A stretch of 64,000 bases of DNA, from the NCBI GenBank assembly GCA_019096065.1, contig JAGUCH010000001.1, forward strand, positions 15,624,001 through 15,688,000, read 5' to 3'. Position 1 is the stretch's first letter, and the number at the start of each line of letters is the position of its first letter. The stretch is from Paracyclopina nana. Taxonomy: Eukaryota; Arthropoda; Copepoda; Cyclopoida; Cyclopettidae. This document shows, piece by piece, positions 36,165 to 45,900 of this stretch. Below the pieces are notes generated by a model that saw only the letters and a list, made by a program, of their open reading frames with translations, was not told where the DNA came from and did no database searches. The position numbers and the translations under genes are program-made.

Positions 36165-36961
36165 ATGCGAAAGTCAAAGGTTGTGTCACTACTCTTTTAC
36201 TTTTGTGTTCTCCTACAGACTTCAACGAGTAGCAAGAGAAAGAGTGCTGACACCTCCGGGTTTTACACCTTTTTCTACCCTGAAGATCATGACAGTGCCA
36301 ACGAGGTAGGATAAGTGTGGTTCTTTTTGAAAATTCGGAATTTAATTTTTTTCTCAAGATTCATGCTGAGCCTCCTGCTAAAGCAGAGAAAAGGACTTTC
36401 TACTCAAGTGATCCTGACCAGGGCATAAAACTGTTTGACTATGACACTTATTTGCCTGGTGTGTTTCATCCAAACAACATTATGATCCATGTGACTCAGA
36501 ATTTAGTCAATTTCTTGGCCAGCACATTTTTCTGGTAAGCAATCAAGCGCAGCGTATAACCTTGAAGATAAAATGTAATGAAAGTTGTGCTACTTCTTTG
36601 CCACATCTTGATCAGTGATCTGCCAATTTCGAGTTTTATTACTCTCTTTTCTACTTGTTTTTAGGTTTCTTTTCACGGCTATGTTCAAGCAAAAGCCGGC
36701 GGTGGCGAAAAGGAAACGCCGTTCAAATCTACCTCAGCAGCAGGTATGTGTCTTAGTAAACTAAACAAGTGGCGCCACTCGTCAGCTGACTTTGCAATTT
36801 TTAGGCAGCCGTGGACATTTCGGGGAAGCGGATAGCCCAGTTTCTTCGCGTTTTCGCCTCAACTGCTGAATCTTTCGACAGGTGCGACTAAAATGCTCTC
36901 ATTTTTCAACACCTAAAAATTCACTGATTGTTACATTTGCAGATTTTATGACGAGCTGTAG
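36165..36961 (+). CDS. Small signal-peptide protein with one membrane segment, unknown function
   Basis: Five exons (36165-36305, 36359-36534, 36665-36743, 36805-36881, 36943-36961) join in frame to 163 residues. The start at 36165 gives a signal peptide (MRKSKVVSLLFYFCVLLQTS). It is followed by an acidic/aromatic region (GFYTFFYPEDHD; FYSSDPDQGIKLFDYDTYLP), then a hydrophobic stretch LVNFLASTFFWFLFTAMF. A basic patch KRKRRS comes next, then a helical tail ending RFYDEL. This pattern fits a single-pass type I membrane protein with a tail of about 55 residues. Alternatively, dibasic sites (EKR before TFYSS) could make it a peptide precursor. I do not recognise a family. The consistent phase across four short introns is the main evidence that it is a real gene. 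Confidence 0.72.
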
Positions 36962-37292
36962 TGAACCAATTAACTTTGCTGTGATTTCATTGTTTTAGCT
37001 CTAAAAATAGAGTTGGTGATAAGTTGTAAGATCTACGTAGTTGTTCTACCCTTGAGAGAACCTGAACTTGAATGCTGCTTGCTTGACCTGATAAGTGATG
37101 TGACTCAGTCACAGCTACGTGAGAATCGTGAGTGTCATCAAAACATGATTGTTCCCACCTTAATGCTAGTAATTGTTAAAATGTACCCATGACTCACATG
37201 TGGCTCAAAAGCCAATTCAAGACCATCTTCCTCAATCAAGCTAGCTACACCCACGTTAATTGTTATTATTTGTTCTTTCTCAACATGTCAAC

Positions 37293-37298
37293 AATAAA
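37293..37298 (+). terminator. Candidate polyadenylation signal of the 163-aa gene
   Basis: AATAAA about 330 bases after the stop at 36961. Other AATAAA-like motifs follow near 37364 and 37404, so the choice is uncertain. Confidence 0.4.
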
Positions 37299-37438
37299 TT
37301 AACAACATAGAAAGGAGAAAAAGGAACATTTTGTGCCCACAGTGTCTTTTATGTATTTCAAAAAATAAAAATTATGTGTAAGCTCTGTGAGTCCCTGCAC
37401 TAAACAATAAAAGGTCTTCAATCGTCCTTTCCAGCTTT

Positions 37439-38443
37439 TTAGTAATTGCTCAAGTCCCAGCCGTTATTCCTTTTGCCAAACCTAATAAGAAAGCATATTA
37501 TAATAGATCAAAAGATATCATTAAAAATATGAAATTACCTTGGTCTGCCTACAAATGAGACACACTTGGCGTACATTGGCATTGCACTGAGGGGGTCTTT
37601 CTGCACATCCAGTTCTTTGATGCAGTGCAGAAACCTGGGATCAGAAAACAAGTCCTCTGCAATAGAAAAAATCGAATTTTTCAAATAATGAGTAAAATAA
37701 CAATGGTGCCTTTTTCACTTTCAAAGCTTTTTTATTTTATACAAAACTTAGATACCTCTCCAAATTCTCGAGCAAAAATAGAATTAACATTGGCTATGCC
37801 ATGGGAATAAATCAAATAATTCAATAAATATCCATATTGTGTTTCTTTTTGAAAATTTTAAGCAGTGGAAATTCTATACAACTCATGTATTTAAAGCACC
37901 AAAATTCACCCAGATTTAAGTTAAGTAATTGTCTTTGTTCTCGGTGAATGTGACAAGTTTCAGTTTTTGCCATTTGTTTGATTTGTCCAGGATCAGTGCA
38001 TAGTTGGTCTACCTGGATCTCTTTAATCACATTTGGTCAATGTTTGAGTGCAAGCTGAGACAAAACTCAATTAAAACAGTATTTTCTATAGCCCAACATT
38101 CAAGTGGATTCAGTATTTTGCAATTTTACATTTTCTGCTTTAAAGCTGTCTAGACAAGGACGTTATCTCTACTTACCGTTTCTCTTCAGCAGCATTCTCC
38201 CGAAGTAGAGAGAGAATGGGTTTTTATTGGCCCTGTTCACCTCAGCCGAGTCTAAAAGATATAATTGATGTAATTAAATCAAGTCCCCATTAATGTCATT
38301 CTGCTGATCATTATCAAAACGCCAATTAATCTCAGTGTAAATAAGCTACTTTTTTCACCTTGATTGTAAAATTGATCTTGGGACTGTGCCATTCCGAGGA
38401 TGAAAACCAAGCAAGCCAAGACTAGGGAAAGTTTCACATCCAT
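37439..38443 (-). CDS. Neuropeptide precursor, neuropeptide F-like (RPRFamide)
   Basis: Exons 38443-38359, 38251-38177, 37656-37539 and 37481-37439 give 106 residues. A signal peptide (MDVKLSLVLACLVFILGMAQS) is followed by a short spacer ending LLKR. Next is a predicted 42-residue peptide from NEDLF to GRPRF, then GKR, giving C-terminal amidation after processing, and a short tail NNGWDLSNY. The C-terminus RPRF-amide, the length and the last intron splitting the Arg codon of R|F (AG|G) are the classic NPF/NPY gene signature. Unusually, the peptide has two Cys (positions 13 and 33) and lacks the typical YLQxLDxYY helix; only FLHCIKELD resembles it. NPF normally regulates feeding and related behaviour through an NPY-type receptor. 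That it is a secreted amidated peptide precursor is well supported; NPF orthology is moderate. Confidence 0.8.
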
Positions 38444-39562
38444 GTTTGTTTTCCTACAGCAAATAAAGCAAGAAAAAACGTTAGCATAATTCAGACAAGT
38501 CTGCGCAGTGGAACGTCCACGCTAAAAATCCAGATTTACAGGAAACTTTCATTGCAAGAAATCATGATAGCCTTGCTCAAAGTAGCAAACTCGAGATGGC
38601 ATCTTCATGTACACGCACAGCTGCGTAGCAGTCACTTTAATAGGCAGCAATTTTCTAGCAAGTTTTTCGTTCAATCCACTGCACTAGTATCCGTGGAAAA
38701 TGTAGCTAAAAACGTGAAACTTTGAGGGTTTCCTCAGTAGGAAATTGACAAAGAATTAGGAGATTTCTCAAAAGTACTTAAAAGTGCTCCCAGCCTCAAT
38801 AATGCTTTTCAATCTTGGATTCTATCAAGCTTTCATTCATGGCTGTGGTCTAAAACCAAAAAAGCCTCAAGTAGTGGTCAAATATTGGCTTTGCAAAATA
38901 TCGAACATTTGCCTACATTTTCCAATTTGAATCTTTTGATCGTGTACGTAAAGTGAAAGGTTTTGCAGCCAGGAAAACTATAGCAAGAAGAAACTAAATG
39001 CACATAAATTGTCTTATAGATGAGAAATACAGAATAGATGCTTATGTTTTGGGTTTTTATGTTCGCCTAGAGACACATTTGAACGGCGTGGATTTTGCAA
39101 CCTTCGTGTTTGCATATTGAAACACGCTGCATAAACCTGATCACACTCATCACAATTCTGTTAACTTTTCATGGAATCTGCTGCTTAGGTTCGTTTGACA
39201 CACATTGCGCTATAGCTTGCTTTGAAATTAATAAATCATCACTGAGATTTGCTAGGATCCTTGCGAAGCGAGGAATTTGGAGACAAACAATAGATACAGA
39301 CTTCAGCTCAAAAGAATCAGGAAAAAGGTTCAAAAATCAGCAATTAGAGCGTGATGAGAACGTGTAGTACCCTAATTAGAATTACAGCTCTAAATAATTG
39401 ATGCATTATTGGCTGGTCAAGTCAGAGTCGCCTACTTTTAATGCTTTTCATGAAATAATGACCTGAAATATTTTTTACGAAATAGCCATTTGACACAGTT
39501 AAATATCTATGCTAAGCAAAAATAAAGAAAGACATCTGAATGAAAAAAGAGAAGTGGCTCAC

Positions 39563-39598
39563 CTGTTGAATTTATCTCCGATGATATGAAGTGAATGA
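39563..39598 (-). other. Noncoding first exon of the neuropeptide gene
   Basis: A donor (CAACAG|GTGAGC on minus, exon end 39563) lies downstream of a TATA box. It pairs in principle with the acceptor GTAG at 38454 just before the precursor ATG. The start near 39598 is inferred from the TATA distance and an Inr-like TTCATTC. Confidence 0.5.
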
Positions 39599-39621
39599 AG
39601 GCCTTTCCAGATCCTGCTCCA

Positions 39622-39630
39622 CCTTTTATA
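39622..39630 (-). promoter_or_regulatory. TATA box upstream of the neuropeptide gene
   Basis: TATAAAAGG on the minus strand, about 30 bases before an Inr-like TTCATTC and a short exon with a splice donor. The spacing is that of a normal TATA promoter. Confidence 0.6.
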
Positions 39631-40856
39631 GAGGAGCATTCTGGTGAGGCTGCAGAGAAGATTCTGGTGTACAAGATTCCGCTTTATAACTGCGCGAGCC
39701 TCAACCATGTGCTTTTAGTAATTGACAGCCTGACATACATCATCATCCCATGTTCACCTCTTGTGTAATTGTTTTCATTTTCATGAATCGAAGAGAAGTG
39801 CGTTAGCTGAATTATGAAAGGATGTTTAATTAAAAATGGTATTTTGAATGTTTCTTTGCTGAGCTGCACAATTGTGCTGCTTAATTAGTAGATTTGAGAA
39901 ACTTACGCAATATCCTCGTCACTCTAATATGCGTAGTTTTAGTAAGCATTTCGCCAGCAAAATCATGACTCGGCGTTCTTTTGCTGTATTTTAACAATTA
40001 TTTGGATTTTTGAAAGATGGACTAACTTTGATTTGGGATTCAAATTGGAGAAATGTAGCTGGTAGCAGTATTTAGACACAGCTACCAATTTTAGTTTTTA
40101 TGAAAGACGTCAGACCTCTCAACGCTAAAAAAGGTTACATGGAAATTATTTATCTTCACTGTCTATCGATGAAAGCCGCATTAGGTAGTACTTTGCCGAT
40201 TTTAAGGCTTCAAAAGCCTAAAATTAAGTTTCATGACGCACAGTACTCACATTTGAATTTCCTTGACTCGGGAAGTGAAAAGGAAAATTTACAATTTTAA
40301 AGAATAGCAATGCATTGCAGTCCTCTGAAATTAATAACGTAAATTGATAATCGTAAACGGATCTGATTAGTATTTGGTAATAATAAGAAAAATGAGGAAA
40401 TAATAAGATGTTTTTTTTGTGAGACCAACTGCATTATTATTACGTTCCTCGACAAAAAAGTTAATTAATATCATCTCAGACAATGCGAGCTCTTGTATAA
40501 CTCGTTCAACCATCTGAAACAATTGTAAATTCAGCATGAAAAGTACTAGTGCTTTAATCATGATTACACCACTTAAGAAATGAGAAAACTATAAAAAAAA
40601 CTGGCTTAATCGGACCTATTTGAAGATTTTATGGAGCGGAAGAAGTCATACCTGTACTTTCGCAACCTAGCTCAAATATAGGGTATCTCACAATACGGAA
40701 CATAATTCTTATCATTTCACGCAACTTCTGTTACTAGCCAACTCTTGCTTTTTAATTATTTTAATGGTCAATTTTTATACCAAAGTAAATGCTCTGCAAG
40801 TTTTTATCTCTTTTTGATGTCTATTTTACTGCAGTTCATGAGTTCATTTACAATTA

Positions 40857-41174
40857 GATATACGTGGTGGGCGCAACTTTTAGGGAATATGGCGTACGAA
40901 CTGACATTCATAAAGAGCGAGAAGATAATTCAATTGGCTTTTGAAAAACGATATCATTAATGTTTCAAACTGGCCAATTATCATAACAACGTTTTTAAAA
41001 TTGAGTTAATTTACGGATATACGTGGTGGGCGCAACTTTTAGGGAATATGGCGTACGAACTGACATTCATAAAGAGCTGGAAGATTATTCAATTGGCACC
41101 TGAAAAAAGGTATCATTAATGTTTCATTTTGGCCAATTATCATAACTACGCTTTCAAAGTTTTTGTGCGTTGAA
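40857..41174. repeat. Two-copy tandem duplication, 159-bp unit
   Basis: Copies at 40857-41015 and 41016-41174 share long identical runs such as ACGTGGTGGGCGCAACTTTT and GGCGTACGAACTGACATTC. Scattered substitutions separate them. No coding function is evident. Confidence 0.88.
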
Positions 41175-41251
41175 ATAGATGAGAAGATTTTTTTACAGCC
41201 ATTAGCAAAATGTCCTCAAAACACTTGATAAGTTTTTTATTCCAAGCTATA

Positions 41252-41405
41252 AGCCCGGTTCCAACATGGTAAATCAGTATAGTCAAGAGACGTAACTTGA
41301 CTTTTTAGCATAGTCAGGTCACAGCTAGCTCGCGCGCTCAGCTCGACCTGACTTAACTGGTTTACCGCACTGCACTATGCTGATATCCCGTGTTGGAACC
41401 GGGCT
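41252..41405. mobile_element. Palindromic MITE-like element
   Basis: Inverted ends AGCCCGGTTCCAACA (41252-41266) and TGTTGGAACCGGGCT (41391-41405) match perfectly and are flanked by ATA/TA on both sides. A second internal inverted pair (AGTCAGGTC and GACCTGACT) makes most of the 154 bp self-complementary. No coding frame. Confidence 0.8.
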
Positions 41406-42060
41406 ATAAATTTTCGACTATGAAAAGGCACGAAAACCTCTAATTTGCAGCTGAAATTTCTCCTCTCTCGCTGAAATAATGGCGGTACAACAACTATTCA
41501 GTTCAATGGTGTGAATCAACAGCAATAAAATTCAAATCAAAAGAAATTGCTAATGAATGTGAAAAAACCTTGCCAATTTCAAGGCCTAAGCAAAGCATGG
41601 ATGAGATCCAGAAACATTTTTTTGGGGGTCTGAGATTTTTCTTAACTGTATATACATATATATATTGTAATCAGAAGAAATAAATCTGCATTAAAATAGG
41701 TGAAAAGTTGAGAAACCGCGCATAAATCACGCGTAATAATTGGACTTTTTGTATCTCAAGTGTGGTTTGTTCTCAGTATACATAGTAGAGTGCAGCGTGG
41801 GATTCTTGCGCAAAAATGGCCAAAATCCTTGCAAAATGAGATTTCTCCAAATCCATCCTTTTTCACGCAAATTCGTGGACGATGACCTTACACCAAACGC
41901 AAATGGAGCATGCAAATTCTGTGCAAATACTGTTATGTATACGTCTTTTTAAAATGTGGACCAAGATTTGCATGTATATAAAAAAGCTGGCCTTTATTGA
42001 GCAAAGTTTGAGCCCATTGGGCCCGTAATTGTTCCTTTTTGACCTCAAAGGGCCCGTTAC

Positions 42061-42312
42061 TGAGCCCATAGGGTCCGTTATTGAGCCCTATGGGCCCGTT
42101 ATTGAGCCCTATGGGCCCGTTATCGAGCCCTATGGGCCCGTTATTGAGCCCTATGGGCCCGTTATTGAGCCCTAAGGGCCTGTTATTGAGCCCTAAGGGC
42201 CCGTTATTGAGCCCTATGGACCCGTTATTCAGCCCTATGGGCACGTTATTGAGCCCTATGGGCACGTTATTGAGCCAAAAGGGCACGTTATTGAGCCCTA
42301 TGGGCACGTTAT
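42061..42312. repeat. 21-bp minisatellite, 12 copies
   Basis: Twelve in-register copies of TGAGCCCTATGGGCCCGTTA plus T, preceded by two or three degenerate ones from about 42010. The first eight units mostly carry GGGCCC and the last four GGGCAC, so sub-arrays expanded separately. Open frames on both strands (PMGPLLS and NNGPIGL repeats) arise only from the unit length. Confidence 0.92.
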
Positions 42313-45300
42313 TCATCCCTTTAATTTATTTAATGAGTCTTTCAAGTAGACAGGAACCCATCGTATTTAACTTTTCATCTGCTAAAGTAACGAGCAGAAA
42401 AATGAGCCAAAATTGATATTTTCAGAGGCAAAAAAAGGAACCTCTTGCCATAAAAAAAGAAGCGACCAGTTTAAGCGAAAATCCTGCGGAAAATTGAAGA
42501 TGACCTTATGTAGCTTCAGGTAATGATCGTATATGTAAAAAGCGTGTTGCTCTTCATTTAATGAAGGTTAAACCACCCACGTTTCGCCAATGGTTTCGTT
42601 CATCTACGCGCGAGCATTTTACAACTTTTTAATTATCTGATGCATTCTCACTTACAAATCGTTTTACATGGCCTTTAGCTGTACTGAGCAAATGATGGCA
42701 CGACGGGAAAAACGCCGGAATTTCCATTTTATTTGCCTTTCTATGAAGTTCGCGCATGTGGCTTCAAAATCAATTTATGCAACTTGGCATCCCACCATGG
42801 CATAAAAGTAGGGTAAGAATTTATGAAATCTGCAAGATCTGGCACATGATCTGGCCCTCGTGGTATTTTCCGGGCCATAAAAATGCCTAGTCATTTTCAC
42901 CATCTTTGGGTCAACAAACAGCTGACAAGGCAACTCTTGTTTCACTCGTTTCGCCTTGATCTTTCATAAGGAGATTTGCAGCAATTGATGCTGTTGCACA
43001 CTGTGGGGAAAAATCTCGCATCTAATCAAAGTTCATGGAAAAATGAAGTTTTCTTTTTTTCGTTTCAACCACACATGTATAGACATCTACTCGGCTGGCC
43101 TTTGGCCTCTTGCATTTGAAAAGTGTTGCCAGATGTGGCATTGAGTTAATCTGAATCGTCACGAGAAATCCTAAATGCATATTGAAAAACTATTACACCC
43201 AGCACTACTACTGTCAATGAATTGAAGTTCATACCAGTCACGAAAATCCGCGCAGATTAAACAAAAGGATTCACAGCATAAAAATTGAAGGTCTGCGAGT
43301 AATAAAAATTGTTCAAGTGCTTTTGGCCATTTTTTGCCGAAATTGTCTATGGCTGCTTTTAGAGTTGGCATTGTTTATTTATTGGCCGAAATGCCCAATA
43401 TTTTTAGCAGCTGTTTTATCATTCTGGCTAGGAAGTCTCCATTTTTGTTTGGCAAGATAATAAATCTAGAAAAGAGACAAAAGAAAACCACATTAACCCA
43501 CGATAGTTGATGGTCCACTTTTTGATCTGCCAAATGAAGAACAATGGCGTTTTTTCATAATTATCCATTCAATGAAGAGGCTTTGTGGGGGCGCGCGCTT
43601 CTCCGCGGTCCACTCGAAAATTCAGTGCGGTTTTCCGCGAATCATTACAAATTGATGGCATAAAAACAAATCATTTGTGGTGGAAAGTAGCCCCTTACTG
43701 TAATTTCGTGCACAGTAATGTCTGGAGGTATTTTGCTTTACTGATTTGTTCCGAGAAAAAAATAAATGCACACCATTTACATGAATATGTTGAGAAACAC
43801 TACGGTTATTTAGCCCTTGTTTTTTCAATCAGGTCCAAGGCCAAAAAGGTCAATATTTGCAAGGAAATGAAGCTAATTAGCTTGGAGTTTGTAACAGTTA
43901 ATTTTGCTATTAACCATTTATTCATGTGAGACTCATTTGCAGGCAAAAGTGCGAAAAAAGCCTGAATTGCCTGGGTCAAGAGTCAGTGTGGTAACTTTTT
44001 TTACATGGTGTGTGTTGATATTTAGCAGAAGACTTTAATTAGCGTCTTTTGCGCAATCATAAATAGTTTAGCATGCAATAATAAAAATATGTCAAGAATC
44101 AAGGCTGTCATGGCTACTTGGTTGGAAAAATCCACCTCTATACACTGTCCATTGTCCACGCGCAGCACTCAGTACTTTGTATGTCACAAGTCCAACATTC
44201 TACACAGTTGAAATGATGACATAAAGTCTATAATAATGATGGTATTTCTGCGAGCAAAGCGGTCGAACAAATATCTATCGAAATTAGTGTGGTTAAGTAG
44301 GCCAGAATGAAGCACTTCCGAGCCAGGCTGAAGAAGACTTGACCTTCAATTCGAACCGTCACTGTTTTGGGGGTCGAAGGGGGGAAACAACAATTCCTTT
44401 GCGAGAGGCAATTTTCTCGGGAAAAAAGGTGGTTGTTATATCACGTGAGCACCAATTGAAAATCCCAAATGTTCATTGCGCACCTTGAAACTGATTCTTC
44501 AGGAAATATTAACCAGTTTTGGGAAGGGATCGGACTTTTTTCGGGCTCCGCTTACCCCATTGTGAAGAATACTCGGTCAAGACCATGGGAAACCCTACCA
44601 AGGATGAGTTGTTGTTTTTTCAACATATTTGAATGGGGCCCTTTTCCAGTCCGCCACTATCACCACTTCCTTAAGGCATTTTTGCAAACTCACATAACAA
44701 TGAGGTTTGAGAATTTCTTCTTCTTCTCTTGGCATTTCAATTTTTGTATTATCCTTTCGTATATCTCATGTATGATAGTGATGTGGCAAATTTTCAGCAT
44801 GGTGGTAATTTGCCCTTTTATGGGCTAAGGACATTATCTTGGCTCATCGCCACGGAAGGAAGACTTATTAATTTTGGGCGTCCAAATCCATTCTGGGGAT
44901 TGCCGAGCAGAGTCTTAATGGATCGTTTAAACGACCAAAAAGGATGTTCAAATGACATTTCGTGCAAAGTTGACAAGGTAATTTTAAGATGCATGACAAC
45001 AATTTATTATCTCGTGAGATTGATCATTTAAAAAGATTTCAGCTCTTCTTCTTCCGCTTTTGAATTAAATACTATATATGCTCTATAGCTGTTTAACCGA
45101 GTATTGCTACCGTTTCTATCCTGATTTAACTCAATTTTTCATGGGCAAAGTTAAAGATCATTTCCTTGTGTATTCATATACGTATGAATACTGCTATATG
45201 TGGCATACTACATATACCATTTTTGGCATTTTCTCTTGTACAAATTGCTTTTTTAAGGGCACCCATTGAAGGCCAAGTCACAACATTTTAATGCAATTTG

Positions 45301-45609
45301 CACTGTAGTCAAGGCCACATATTTCTCAATTGGCAACATTTTGAGCTCCAGATCGATGCTCGGAGCATCACTTTTGATCATCATCAATAAGTAATCATGA
45401 AGGTCGTTAAAAATCGAGTGCTCTACCTCAAAAGAGAAATGGATGAAAAGTCTTCTTGTATGGCGCCAATCCAAAAAAACCCACTGAGTTTACGCTAGTT
45501 ACTACATGTTTACTTTAGATATTAAATGAATTGAGTAGGAACTGTGAGGAATTTAAGGTGGGACAACTTCCTATTCATTATAAAGTCCAAGGGTTAGTTC
45601 AGCAATGAA

Positions 45610-45900
45610 ATGCAAAGCACAATGGGGCATCAATTAGGCCCTAAAAACCGCCACTCAATTCACTCGGCGTTGCCAATAATAGCGCCTATTAAAAAGAGTT
45701 ATTCGTCAAATATGAGACTCTTTTGTGGTAGGGGGAAAATTGAACAAAATGATGATGCACTGAAGGCCAATTCAGAAGTGACTGACAGGTCAGAAAATAA
45801 CTCGAGTTTGACACTGGGTTGTTGCACATTAATTATTACATTCATTGTTATTCACGGTGCACTTTCAAATTTATTTGACTATTACAAACCAGAAGTCTAA
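45610..45900 (+). CDS. Doubtful short open frame with a membrane segment
   Basis: A 96-residue frame has one hydrophobic stretch (LGCCTLIITFIVIHGALSNLF). A TATAAAG motif at 45579-45585 stands about 30 bases before the ATG. No family is recognised and no splice partner is certain. It may be chance. Confidence 0.2.
   Translation: MQSTMGHQLGPKNRHSIHSALPIIAPIKKSYSSNMRLFCGRGKIEQNDDALKANSEVTDRSENNSSLTLGCCTLIITFIVIHGALSNLFDYYKPEV

Noticed and set aside
42081..42416. Repetitive open frames on both strands (PMGPLLS and NNGPIGL proteins)
   Set aside because: They are produced by a 21-bp minisatellite whose unit is a multiple of three and lacks stops; there is no splice context or independent coding signal.
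45253..45474. Minus-strand frame ending QIALKCCDLAFNGCP
   Set aside because: It reads somewhat like protein but has no convincing acceptor, donor partner or family motif.
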